Shown piece after piece: positions 43,017-51,405 of a stretch of DNA of 64,000 bases. Under the pieces are notes generated by a model. That model made no database searches and had not been told where the DNA came from. It saw only the letters and a program-made list of their open reading frames with translations. The stretch's first letter is position 1. Every line of letters begins with the position of its first letter. The DNA comes from Flavipsychrobacter sp. (GTDB taxonomy: Bacteria; Bacteroidota; Bacteroidia; Chitinophagales; Chitinophagaceae): positions 293,581 through 357,580 of the forward strand of contig JANINW010000011.1 of assembly GCA_024508935.1 (NCBI GenBank), written 5' to 3'. Made by a program: the position numbers and the translations under genes.

Positions 43017-43060
43017 GAACAGCCTATTACTAAAGCTTATGCTATGGTAATAGGCTGTTC
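43017..43060 (+). terminator. Perfect 14-bp inverted repeat between the cytochrome gene and bshA
   Basis: GAACAGCCTATTAC (43017-43030) and GTAATAGGCTGTTC (43047-43060) pair perfectly around a 16-base loop. No T-run follows (GGGTTTAAG), so it may stop transcription poorly or act as an RNA-stability element. Confidence 0.55.
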
Positions 43061-43100
43061 GGGTTTAAGTACGGATATTTGCAAAATTGAAAACTGACCG

Positions 43101-44237
43101 ATGAAAATAGGCATTGTTTGTTATCCCACTTTTGGTGGTAGCGGTGTTTTAGCTACGGAATTAGGCATGGCATTGTCTGCCAAGGGGCATGAAGTACATT
43201 TTATCACGTACCAGCAACCGGTAAGGCTGCATTTTCACCCGAATATCTATTACCACGAGGTTACGGTACCTACCTATCCATTGTTTGATTTTCCGCCATA
43301 CGAAACAGCCCTTACCAGCACTATGGTGAATGTGATCATGAACAATAACCTGGACCTGCTGCATGTACACTATGCTATACCGCACGCCTCGGCAGCCTAT
43401 TTTGCAAAGCATATTTTAAAGAAAACAGGGAAGGATATCCCTTACATTACTACACTGCACGGTACGGATATAACCTTGGTGGGTAAGGACCAGACTTATG
43501 CACCGGTAGTTACATTTTCTATCAATGAATCGGATGCTATCACGGCGGTGTCTGATAACCTGAAAGAAGAGACTTATAAATATTTTAAGATAGAAAAGGA
43601 TATACAGGTCATCCCCAACTTTGTAGATACAGAACGTTTTCAGCATAGCAATAAAGAACATTTCAAAAAAATGCTGGCGCCTAATGGCGAACGTATCATG
43701 GCCCACGTTTCTAATTTCCGGAAAGTAAAACGAGTGGAAGATGTGATACGTGTATTTGAGCGGGTTCATGAAAAGATACCTTCAAAACTGCTAATGATAG
43801 GCGATGGACCTGAAAGGCAGAATGCCGAGGAATTGTGCCGCAGCCTGAGCATCTGTAATGATATACGTTTCCTGGGTAAACAGGAACAAATGGATGAGAT
43901 ATTGAGCATCACTGACCTGTTTGTATTGCCATCGCAATATGAAAGTTTTGGATTGTCGGCATTAGAAGCGATGGCTTGTGGTGTACCTGTTATATCTACC
44001 AACGCTGGCGGTTTGCCGGAGATCAACGTACACGGCAAAACAGGTTTCCTGAGTGAAGTAGGGGATATACTTGATATGTCTCAGCATGCACTGGAAATAC
44101 TCAAAGATGATAAGACATTGAAGCATTTTAAGGAACAGGCATTGGAGCATGCACGCGGTTTTAGCAAACAACGTATCATACCCATGTACGAGGCGCTATA
44201 TAATAAAGTACTGGAAGAATATAAAAGCCTGGTGTAA
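43101..44237 (+). CDS. bshA: N-acetyl-alpha-D-glucosaminyl L-malate synthase (bacillithiol pathway)
   Basis: 378 residues, GT4 glycosyltransferase. The N-terminus [43 protein letters not shown] is the signature of BshA, as is [19 protein letters not shown]. The GT4 nucleotide-sugar site [17 protein letters not shown] is intact. BshA joins GlcNAc to L-malate, the first step of bacillithiol synthesis; bshB and bshC are not in the window. It has no close operon partner and ends in a terminator that overlaps its stop codon. Confidence 0.93.
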   Translation: MKIGIVCYPTFGGSGVLATELGMALSAKGHEVHFITYQQPVRLHFHPNIYYHEVTVPTYPLFDFPPYETALTSTMVNVIMNNNLDLLHVHYAIPHASAAYFAKHILKKTGKDIPYITTLHGTDITLVGKDQTYAPVVTFSINESDAITAVSDNLKEETYKYFKIEKDIQVIPNFVDTERFQHSNKEHFKKMLAPNGERIMAHVSNFRKVKRVEDVIRVFERVHEKIPSKLLMIGDGPERQNAEELCRSLSICNDIRFLGKQEQMDEILSITDLFVLPSQYESFGLSALEAMACGVPVISTNAGGLPEINVHGKTGFLSEVGDILDMSQHALEILKDDKTLKHFKEQALEHARGFSKQRIIPMYEALYNKVLEEYKSLV

Positions 44238-44250
44238 ACCAGGCTTTTTG
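44223..44250 (+). terminator. Terminator overlapping the bshA stop codon
   Basis: AAAAGCCTGGT (44223-44233), loop GTAA, ACCAGGCTTTT (44238-44248), then T-rich. The stop codon TAA of bshA lies in the loop. With A-rich left flank it could also serve the convergent gene at 44262. Confidence 0.88.
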
Positions 44251-44261
44251 CTTTATATAAA

Positions 44262-44615
44262 TTAGTTTTGACCCTGTTCATTTAAGGCTTCCCAATATTC
44301 GGCAGCGCGTCGTGTATGGGGTATTACAATAGTACCACCAACAATATTTGCAACTGCAAATACTTCATACAGCTCATCGGTTGTAACACCTTCTTCATAG
44401 CATTTGCCCACATGGTATTTTATGCAATCGTCGCAGCGCAGTACCATGCTGGCCACCAATCCCAAAAGCTCTTTGGTCTTTACCGGCAGCGCGCCCTCCA
44501 TATAGGTATTGGTATCAAGATTAAACAGGCGGTTGATAACCTTATTTTGCTTGCCCAGTATTACCTCGTTCATCTTTGCGCGGTAGTCGTTAAATTCTTT
44601 TATTATATCACTCAT
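44262..44615 (-). CDS. Carboxymuconolactone-decarboxylase / AhpD-like protein
   Basis: 117 residues from the ATG at 44615; the frame opens at a TTG at 44636 inside a -7 box. The AhpD-type redox motif C61-D-D-C64-x3-H68 (VLRCDDCIKYHVGKCYEEG) sits in LPVKTKELLGLVASMVLRC, the hallmark of the CMD family. AhpD-like proteins act in peroxide reduction; others bind no known substrate. Beside bshA, a redox or thiol role would fit, but the genes only converge. Confidence 0.88.
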   Translation of the reverse strand: MSDIIKEFNDYRAKMNEVILGKQNKVINRLFNLDTNTYMEGALPVKTKELLGLVASMVLRCDDCIKYHVGKCYEEGVTTDELYEVFAVANIVGGTIVIPHTRRAAEYWEALNEQGQN

Positions 44616-44633
44616 TATTTGTTTTTTAGTATT

Positions 44634-44641
44634 CAAAACTA
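44634..44641 (-). promoter_or_regulatory. -7 box of the AhpD-like gene
   Basis: Minus-strand TAGTTTTG matches TAnnTTTG and lies 18 nt before the ATG at 44615. No -33 TTG at the right distance. Confidence 0.45.
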
Positions 44642-44712
44642 AGTTAAGAATAGCAAATTGTGGTTAATCTATATTGTGCATGCTTCATTTAAAGAAGCGC
44701 ATAATTCTTTGT

Positions 44713-45513
44713 TTAATGATGATTGTCCAGATAGTGTTTTATTATAGTGATTGCCTTCTCAGGGCCTACTGCCAGCATAACGAGTATTATGATCATGACA
44801 ACTATTATCAAAGGCAAATATTTTGCAGCTATCACCCTGAGAATTAGCATGGATTTGTTTTCATAAAAAGGGCTATAGAATTGTGTAAAAAACCAAATAC
44901 TATATATGACAGCTAAGAATCCAATGAAATAGCTGGCTACGCTTGATATAGTATGAGATAATACAACAAATAGAATTGTGGCTATAATATTAAATATCAG
45001 GGTTGCACATGCCTCGTAAGTATTCATTACAAGATTTTCAGCATAGTTTTTTCCAGACCTTCTGAAAAACAGGAATGTAGATAAGGATGTGAACGGTATG
45101 AAAAAAAGATATATCAACTTCATGTTCTGTTCCTGCAACTGCTGAACTTTATTTAATACAATTTTTGTTTCCTCTGTATTTTGCTGACCAGAAGGTATAT
45201 CTGCATAGGTAAAACCTGTTGAGTGGGTTATAAAAATTTGTACAGTTATTAATATGAGCAGGAGTGTTATGTAATTAAACTGTTTCGCTCTTTTCCCTTC
45301 TATATACTCCCTCACCATATGGCCGGGCCGTGTAAACAGTTCTTTGATAGTAAAGAGTATGCCCCTGTCAACATGAAAAAGGTTATGTATAAGGTCGTGC
45401 GTAAAGATGTGCTTTAGTGAGAATCTGTGTGTGGCAGCGCTTTGCCCGCAGTTACCGCAATAATTATCATGCAGGTCTTTTCCGCAGTTCAGGCAATGGG
45501 TATTATGGCTCAT
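44713..45513 (-). CDS. DUF3667 membrane protein with N-terminal zinc ribbon
   Basis: 266 residues. A zinc ribbon at the start (CLNCGKDLHDNYCGNCGQ; Cys7, 10, 19, 22) is followed by SLKHIFTHDLIHNLFHVDRGILFTIKELFTRPGHMVREYIEGKRAKQFNYITLLLILI and several membrane helices. This is the layout of DUF3667, a family largely confined to Bacteroidota, function unknown. It would sit in the inner membrane with the ribbon in the cytosol. Confidence 0.85.
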   Translation of the reverse strand: MSHNTHCLNCGKDLHDNYCGNCGQSAATHRFSLKHIFTHDLIHNLFHVDRGILFTIKELFTRPGHMVREYIEGKRAKQFNYITLLLILITVQIFITHSTGFTYADIPSGQQNTEETKIVLNKVQQLQEQNMKLIYLFFIPFTSLSTFLFFRRSGKNYAENLVMNTYEACATLIFNIIATILFVVLSHTISSVASYFIGFLAVIYSIWFFTQFYSPFYENKSMLILRVIAAKYLPLIIVVMIIILVMLAVGPEKAITIIKHYLDNHH

Positions 45514-45553
45514 AATAATTGAGTGAGACCTAAATATAATAATTGAAGCTAAA

Positions 45554-46093
45554 TTATTTATCTGCCAGCAGGGCGGCCAGTTTGTTAACTGTATTCCAGT
45601 TACGGGTGGTAGAACGTACCTGCAGTTTCTTCTCCACGTTTACATTTGAGAGTTTAGTTGTGCCATAAGTTTTAGCAGGGAACAACAGGTATGCATCTGC
45701 ACCAACTATAGTTAATTCCTCGTGTTCGGCTTTTAGAGGTTCCAGCAGCTTTATCTTGTCCTTTGCAGGTGCTTCTGATAAAAAACTTACGTACAGGTTT
45801 TTACCGTCCGGTTCTCCACCAAAAGGATTTTTCTTGATGGTGTTCAGCAAGTCAGCATGTGTTTTGAGAAATACGGTTACCTCATATCCCAGTGCCTTCA
45901 ATAGTTTGCTTTCTATTTTCTTTTGCAGCTTGTCAATGTCAGCCTCTGAGGTTTCAAATAATACATTGCCGCTTTGTATGTAAGTAGATATGTTTTTAAG
46001 CCCCGGCATAGCGAAAATGGCTTTGAGTTCATCCATTTTAACCACCCGGCCGCCTACATTCACGGCGCGTAATAAAGCAACATGTTTTTTCAT
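45554..46093 (-). CDS. DUF1697 domain protein
   Basis: 179 residues. The DUF1697 signature is present: HVALLRAVNVGGRVVKMDELKAIFAMPGLKNISTYIQSGNVLFE, and further VFLKTHADLLNTIKKNPF. Cytosolic, function unknown. It lies 15 nt downstream of the histidine kinase gene on the same strand and may be co-transcribed with it. Confidence 0.88.
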   Translation of the reverse strand: MKKHVALLRAVNVGGRVVKMDELKAIFAMPGLKNISTYIQSGNVLFETSEADIDKLQKKIESKLLKALGYEVTVFLKTHADLLNTIKKNPFGGEPDGKNLYVSFLSEAPAKDKIKLLEPLKAEHEELTIVGADAYLLFPAKTYGTTKLSNVNVEKKLQVRSTTRNWNTVNKLAALLADK

Positions 46094-46108
46094 GATGAAG
46101 TGTTATTG

Positions 46109-48088
46109 TCAACCGGCAGCTTTCATAGAAAAGTAGAAGGTAGAGCCTTTCCCTTTTTTACTTTCCACCCATATATCTCCGCCATTTTCATTTATAAATT
46201 CCTTACAGAGCATGAGTCCTATGCTATGTCCGCGTTCGTTGGCGGTACCGGCAGTGCTTACACCCAGCGTGTCAAAAATATGTTCCTGTTGTTCTTTATC
46301 CATGCCTATACCATTGTCTTTTACAGAGAACACTACAAAACCTTTATTGGTTGTTGTATCTGCAGCTATTTCTATCTTACCGCCGGCACTGGTAAATTTT
46401 ATAGCATTGGCCAGCAGGTTGCGGCTAACAAACCTGAAATGTTCTTCATCAGCATATACCTTCAAATCGGCAGGTACATTGTTTTCTATTTCTATTAGTT
46501 TATTATCGGCAGCACCTTTTAATAAAGCAATGTTCACTTTCAGGCTATCATTGGCAGCAAATTTTGTCTGGTTCAGCGATATGCCCTTTATCTGCGCTTT
46601 GCCCCAGTTCAGCAGCTTTTCCAATGTTTCGGCTGTTGCAATAGCATTTTCATGCAGTGAGTTTAGTAAAAACTCCTTCTCTTCCCTAGTAGTGCTTTCC
46701 GAATTATGCATTTCTATTGCCAGCGGTATATTGTTTATTGGCCCCCGCAGGTCATGTCCTATTATAGAGAACAGGCGGTCTTTATCTGCATTGGCCCTGG
46801 CGAGTTCAGCTTCCCGTTTGGCCAGTTTTTTATTCAACTTATTGCTTTTGGTAAATGAATAGGCCAGCGCAAGTAAAGCTGTACCCAGGCTTATAGCTAT
46901 CACTATAATTACATTACGCGTCCGTTTGTTCTTTTGTTCTGTTACAGACATTTCCTGCAGCTTTTCGTTCGACTGCTCCAGGTCGTGCATAGCCTGAAGG
47001 CTGGCTATCTGTTTTTCCTTTTCAATATTGTAAATACTGTCTTTAAGCTTATGTTCCTCCTTTAGTAATGTATAAGCGTCCTTATAGTTGCCGAGTTGCT
47101 CGTAAATATCTACCATAGCCTGCATTACTTCCGTTTGCAGTTGTCTTTGCTGCATCTGGCGCGTTGCATTAAATACGCTTTTTAATGTGTCGAGGGCTAT
47201 GTGAGGATTAGTTTGTGAAGTAATAGATGCCATTATGAGCATAACGCGTGTATAGTCTTCCGGTACCTTATATTTTAGGGTAAGAGGTAATGCCATGTTG
47301 AGATATTCCATGGCGCTGTTGTTATCATTGGTAAGGATATAAGCATTGGCAAGATTGGTTAGCGAAGCCACGCGGTCCTGTTCAAACTGTTCCGGTGAAG
47401 CCTGGTCAAGCGCCTTTTTAAAATATATTTTGGCTTCTTCATATTTGCCTATTCTGCCATACACATTGCCCATGTTGTTATAGAGGTTGATCGTATTAAC
47501 CTCTGTCTTGTTTTTGGGAGAAATATCCAGTGCTTTGGTATAATAATCTATTGCTTTATCATAATTTCCTACCAGGTCGTTAACTATGCCCAGTTTCATA
47601 TAAGTGGCTATAATACCATGGTCGCTATGTTTTTTTTCAAACAATCGTAATGCGGTAAGAAAGTATTCCGTGGCTTTTGTATAATGTCCTGTCTTGCCTT
47701 CTATTACCCCCAGTGCATTGTTGGTTGCAGCAATGCCGTTCGTGTCCTTAAGTAGGGTAAATAATTTCAACCCTTCGATCTGCTCTTTTTTTGCTGCGTC
47801 CATCATACTCTGAATGGAATAAGTAATACCGAGCAAACCATGCATGGTTGCCTGGCCGAGTATATAATCCCGTTCAGTAAAATATCGCAGGCCCTGGTTG
47901 ATATAATAATAGGCAGAATCCGGTTGAGTAACCTGGTAGTAATTGGCGATGGCCCTGTATGCGGTTAATTTATCAGTATCAGAAGAAGCATGGTCAATAT
48001 TCTGTATTAGTTGTTTAGCGTTTGTTTGTTGTCCTTCGGCGGTACTTGTAACGATCAATAGGGCAACCAATAAGGTTACGAATTTCAT
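46109..48088 (-). CDS. TPR-containing membrane sensor histidine kinase
   Basis: 659 residues. Signal segment 1-19; periplasmic tetratricopeptide repeats at about 45-345 (e.g. GNYDKAIDYYTKALDISP, GKYEEAKIYFKKALDQA); coiled coil 345-390; one membrane helix at 392-411; then cytosolic HisKA (SIIGHDLRGPINNI, phospho-acceptor His445) and HATPase_c with N box NLLANAIKF (about 557-565), G1 box VKDNGIGM (589-596) and GHSIGLMLCKEFI. The TPR domain should sense a protein or peptide outside the inner membrane. No response-regulator gene is adjacent, so its partner is elsewhere. Confidence 0.93.
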   Translation of the reverse strand: MKFVTLLVALLIVTSTAEGQQTNAKQLIQNIDHASSDTDKLTAYRAIANYYQVTQPDSAYYYINQGLRYFTERDYILGQATMHGLLGITYSIQSMMDAAKKEQIEGLKLFTLLKDTNGIAATNNALGVIEGKTGHYTKATEYFLTALRLFEKKHSDHGIIATYMKLGIVNDLVGNYDKAIDYYTKALDISPKNKTEVNTINLYNNMGNVYGRIGKYEEAKIYFKKALDQASPEQFEQDRVASLTNLANAYILTNDNNSAMEYLNMALPLTLKYKVPEDYTRVMLIMASITSQTNPHIALDTLKSVFNATRQMQQRQLQTEVMQAMVDIYEQLGNYKDAYTLLKEEHKLKDSIYNIEKEKQIASLQAMHDLEQSNEKLQEMSVTEQKNKRTRNVIIVIAISLGTALLALAYSFTKSNKLNKKLAKREAELARANADKDRLFSIIGHDLRGPINNIPLAIEMHNSESTTREEKEFLLNSLHENAIATAETLEKLLNWGKAQIKGISLNQTKFAANDSLKVNIALLKGAADNKLIEIENNVPADLKVYADEEHFRFVSRNLLANAIKFTSAGGKIEIAADTTTNKGFVVFSVKDNGIGMDKEQQEHIFDTLGVSTAGTANERGHSIGLMLCKEFINENGGDIWVESKKGKGSTFYFSMKAAG

Positions 48089-48222
48089 ACAACAAATTAA
48101 TTCAAAAATTAGCGGCTCTCATAACACTGTGTTTTCCAATTTATGCACAACCCGTGCACATAAATGGTAGTCCAAGGAACAATTGTCGTCCGTTAAGCGT
48201 TATTTTACCCAAAATCCAGGAT

Positions 48223-48660
48223 TTGGCACAACAGCAATATAGCAATCATATACGTTATTACACCCCGCATCATTTCATATTTTACCCAGCATGGTTCGCT
48301 TTATTGTGTGCCGGCATTTACGGTTCCGTCTATTACGAAGGACAGCGGCTGATTTTTCTCCTGGTCACCCGGGCCATTTTCCTATCGGGCTGGTTGTCGT
48401 TCATGATGCGCCAGCATTATGCGCTGATGAACCAGGACAGGATAGTACGGCTGGAATTGCGGCTACGCTATTACCAACTTACCTATACGCGCCTTGAGTT
48501 ATATGAAGATAAGCTGACCTTTAAGCAATTAGCAGCCCTGCGCTTTGCATCGGATGAAGAATTGCCCATATTGCTGCAAAAGGCTATAAATGAACGCTTA
48601 TCTCCAGATATGATTAAAAAACATATTGTTAACTGGCAGCCTGATAATAGAAGAGTATAG
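48223..48660 (+). CDS. DUF6526-like membrane protein
   Basis: 145 residues from a TTG at 48223 (TTG GCA CAA CAG), chosen because the family starts near ...QQYSNHxRYYxPHHFIFYP; the open frame extends to a GTG at 48154. Two hydrophobic segments (WFALLCAGIYGSVYY, IFLLVTRAIFLSGWLSFMM) are followed by a helical region with charged residues (NQDRIVRLELRLRYYQLT). By recollection this matches DUF6526 of Bacteroidota. Function unknown. It diverges from the histidine kinase gene. Confidence 0.72.
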   Translation: MAQQQYSNHIRYYTPHHFIFYPAWFALLCAGIYGSVYYEGQRLIFLLVTRAIFLSGWLSFMMRQHYALMNQDRIVRLELRLRYYQLTYTRLELYEDKLTFKQLAALRFASDEELPILLQKAINERLSPDMIKKHIVNWQPDNRRV

Positions 48661-48898
48661 GCATATTTATTCTTAATGTATTGTTTATCAATTCTTTATG
48701 GAAATGGCTGTTTCCTGCTGTTTTATGCTGCCGAATGCCTTATAAATGTATAAATATTCGAATACCTAAAACCATTTAGGGGCAGTATATTAGCGGACTT
48801 TCAATCTATTTGTTAATAAAAAAAATTAGTGACGGTATTACCCAACGTATAGATAATAGATACAGTCTATAATCTAAGTAAATCTTAATACCCGTTAC
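48661..48898 (+). promoter_or_regulatory. Long AT-rich leader/promoter region of the ECF sigma gene
   Basis: 238 bases without a gene. I could not place a confident TAnnTTTG element: the closest is ATCTATTTG near 48810, with one mismatch. The leader is much longer than others here, and the sigma gene could direct its own transcription from a non-standard promoter. No stable hairpin was noticed. Confidence 0.35.
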
Positions 48899-49474
48899 TT
48901 GCCTATAGCTTTGGCATATACTGTACAAGGACAAACGAGCGAGCTGGAGGAACTCATTCGCGGGTGTATCCGAAACGAACGGAGCGCTCAGGAGCAGTTA
49001 TATCGACTGTTCTACGCGAGAATGATGGGGGTGGTACGTAGGTATATAGACCAGGAGATGCAGGCAGAAGAAGTTCTTAATAATGGTTTCCTGAGGGCTT
49101 TTCAAAAGATCGAACAATATACGTTCCAGGGGTCATTTGAGGGCTGGTTGAGAAAAATAGTTTTTCATGCCGTCTCAGACTATGTGAAGCAGAATGTGCG
49201 TTATAATGAGAAGATAGTTCTTGTGGAGAAAGACCAATATGTACATAAGGACCATGCGGATAAACTTTACTATAACCAGCTACTGGAGTTGGTACAGGGT
49301 TTGCCGGATGCGACCAGGGCTGTTTTCAATATGTATGTGATGGAAGGCTTTTCGCATAAAGAAATAGGGAAATTATTAAATATAAGTGAGGGGACTTCAA
49401 AATGGCATCTTTCGGAAGGAAGGCGGGTTTTGAAGGACAAGATTGAGAAGTTACAATTACACATTAAAAAGTAA
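48899..49474 (+). CDS. ECF-type RNA polymerase sigma factor
   Basis: 191 residues from a TTG at 48899; no early ATG exists, and another TTG at 48911 is possible. Sigma region 2: EQLYRLFYARMMGVVRRYIDQEMQAEEVLNNGFLRAFQKIEQYTFQGSFEGWLRKIVFHAVSDYVKQ; region 4: LPDATRAVFNMYVMEGFSHKEIGKLLNISEGTSKWHLSEGRRVLKDKI, with the helix-turn-helix. There is no sigma 1.1 or region 3. The next gene starts 11 nt downstream and encodes a membrane-anchored barrel protein, in the place where ECF operons usually carry the anti-sigma factor. Confidence 0.9.
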   Translation: MPIALAYTVQGQTSELEELIRGCIRNERSAQEQLYRLFYARMMGVVRRYIDQEMQAEEVLNNGFLRAFQKIEQYTFQGSFEGWLRKIVFHAVSDYVKQNVRYNEKIVLVEKDQYVHKDHADKLYYNQLLELVQGLPDATRAVFNMYVMEGFSHKEIGKLLNISEGTSKWHLSEGRRVLKDKIEKLQLHIKK

Positions 49475-49485
49475 ATTTTATCCAT

Positions 49486-51405
49486 ATGGATAAAAACATG
49501 ATAAGTATAGATGACCTGGTAAGACAACGCCTCTCTGGCGGAGAGGAGAAGGAGCGTCCGGGAGCGTGGCTGCAAATGAAGGATCTGCTGGATAGCAATA
49601 TGCCGGTAAATAAGGTGCCTGCAACCGGTGGTGGCATGAGCAAAACACTCAGGTATGCAGCTGCCTTGCTATTGCTGGCAGGTTTGGGTGTAGGTGGTTA
49701 TGAAATGTCTACCAGATTCAGGAATGATGAACCAGCTAAAGGTGGCGCTAACAGCGATACCGAATTGGCTGCTACTGCAAATCCGTCTAAAGTTTCTGTA
49801 ACTAAGACCAGCAACGAATTGTCTTCTCCTGCTACTAATAATTCAGGCAGCAATAATGCCAATACTAACGGTAACACGAAATCTATTGATAAATCATCTA
49901 ATAACACATCTTCAAATAAGCACATTACAAACGTTGAGATAAAAACTGCTAAGGCTAATAAATCAACAACAGGCGACCAGAAAACAACCGGCAGTAAACC
50001 CTCTGTAGCTGCAAGTAACACTACAGTTGTAAAACACTATACGGCTCATAAACCTGCTAACAAAGTATCTACAGAACAAAAAAATAAGGTAGACGGTCAG
50101 CTAGCTAACGAATTGATAGCCAATAAAAAGAACGATAACAATAATACTGTTGCTTCAGCCGACAATAAAGCTCAGAAAGCAAATAACCCTAAAACCGAAA
50201 CGTCAAAGCCAGCCCCTGTAATACCCGCTTCCGGTAACAAACCAGTTGCTGCTAAACCAGCTACTACCGGAAATGCAGCTCAAACTAATGCTGCATCTAA
50301 AACCGACCGCCAGCCCATAGTACCGGCCAGTAGCAGTAATGTTGCCGGCAACAAACCGTCCGGTACAGGCAATGCCCCTAAAAATCCGAAACGTGCAGAG
50401 TTGATCAAAGACTCCATTACCAAAATGGAAGTGAAAGAACGTTATGCACGCAATGGTAGTGTTTCTATGGATACAGTGTCTATAGGAAAAATAGAAAGGG
50501 ACAACACCATCATTGCTGATAATAATGAACTGGCCCTGGCTTCATCTCAAAGGAAACTGCAGACTGTAGAGAATGCTATCGTGCCAAATTCGGCCCTGAA
50601 TAGCGCATCTGCATCTAAAGAAGGCGAAATGTTGCCATTGGAAAAATTCAAAATATCCAGCGAAAAATCTCATATCAATACCAGCCGTTTCGAAGAAATG
50701 GTACAGAATGCGAAGTTCAATCTTTCAAGAGTTACGTTCCACCCGGGTGTACTGGCCGGTATCAACAGCTCGGTAGCCGGCAGGAACAGTACCTTTGGTG
50801 TACAAGCCGGCTTGTTTGGTGTAGTTGGGTTCAGTGACCACTGGAGCCTGCTTGGAGAACTGAAATATTTCAACCAGTTCAACATGGGTGGCCAGGTGCG
50901 TGAATCTTACAACAGAACTATTGATACTTCGTTGGCTGCAAACGGTAACCGTAATTATGTGCACGACTCTGTTGACCACTATTTTGATTATACAACCCTC
51001 AGCTCTTTACAAATGCCACTGGCAATACGTTATGCGGTGCAGCGCTTCACTGCTTTCACAGGTGTAAACTTCACATATAACTTTGCAGTTAACAGCGTTA
51101 CCGACCTGGGTAAAAGCTACCGCAGTTCAGAAACACTGGCATCAGGCTCTGTAAACTATAAATGGGAAAATGGTGCTCCGCAGATCAGCGTAAAAGATTT
51201 CTCTTCACGCTTCAGCATCGGCTACCTGTTTGGTATGGCTTATCAAATGTCTCCTGCTATGCAACTGGATGTGCGCGTAACCCAGGCCTTCTGGGATAAT
51301 GCCAAAACACCGGGAGCAAAAACAGTATCGAAGGCATTGTATGATAATCCATCACTGCAGCTGAATATCAGCTACAGGTTTGGCAAGAGCAAATACCGCC
51401 GTTAA
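49486..51405 (+). CDS. Envelope-spanning protein: cytosolic N-terminus, one TM helix, long linker, outer-membrane beta-barrel (candidate anti-sigma/sensor fusion)
   Basis: 639 residues. Residues 1-54 are soluble and charged (ISIDDLVRQRLSGGEEKERPGAWLQMKDLL) with no signal peptide. One hydrophobic helix at about 55-72 (LRYAAALLLLAGLGVGGY) is preceded by Lys53 and Arg56, favouring N-in. Residues 80-415 are low complexity, rich in Asn, Ser, Thr, Lys, Ala, with Lys-Pro repeats late in the stretch. Residues 416-639 have aromatic, alternating strands typical of an outer-membrane barrel (HPGVLAGINSSV, FGVQAGLFGVVGF, WSLLGELKYF, LNISYRFGKSKYRR). The stop overlaps that of the convergent transporter gene in TTAA. 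Anti-sigma activity is inferred from the layout, not shown. Confidence 0.72.
   Translation: MDKNMISIDDLVRQRLSGGEEKERPGAWLQMKDLLDSNMPVNKVPATGGGMSKTLRYAAALLLLAGLGVGGYEMSTRFRNDEPAKGGANSDTELAATANPSKVSVTKTSNELSSPATNNSGSNNANTNGNTKSIDKSSNNTSSNKHITNVEIKTAKANKSTTGDQKTTGSKPSVAASNTTVVKHYTAHKPANKVSTEQKNKVDGQLANELIANKKNDNNNTVASADNKAQKANNPKTETSKPAPVIPASGNKPVAAKPATTGNAAQTNAASKTDRQPIVPASSSNVAGNKPSGTGNAPKNPKRAELIKDSITKMEVKERYARNGSVSMDTVSIGKIERDNTIIADNNELALASSQRKLQTVENAIVPNSALNSASASKEGEMLPLEKFKISSEKSHINTSRFEEMVQNAKFNLSRVTFHPGVLAGINSSVAGRNSTFGVQAGLFGVVGFSDHWSLLGELKYFNQFNMGGQVRESYNRTIDTSLAANGNRNYVHDSVDHYFDYTTLSSLQMPLAIRYAVQRFTAFTGVNFTYNFAVNSVTDLGKSYRSSETLASGSVNYKWENGAPQISVKDFSSRFSIGYLFGMAYQMSPAMQLDVRVTQAFWDNAKTPGAKTVSKALYDNPSLQLNISYRFGKSKYRR

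Noticed and set aside
49756-50700. Low-complexity stretch as a tandem DNA repeat or assembly error
   Set aside because: At DNA level units are not identical repeats, and the frame stays open into a well-patterned barrel.
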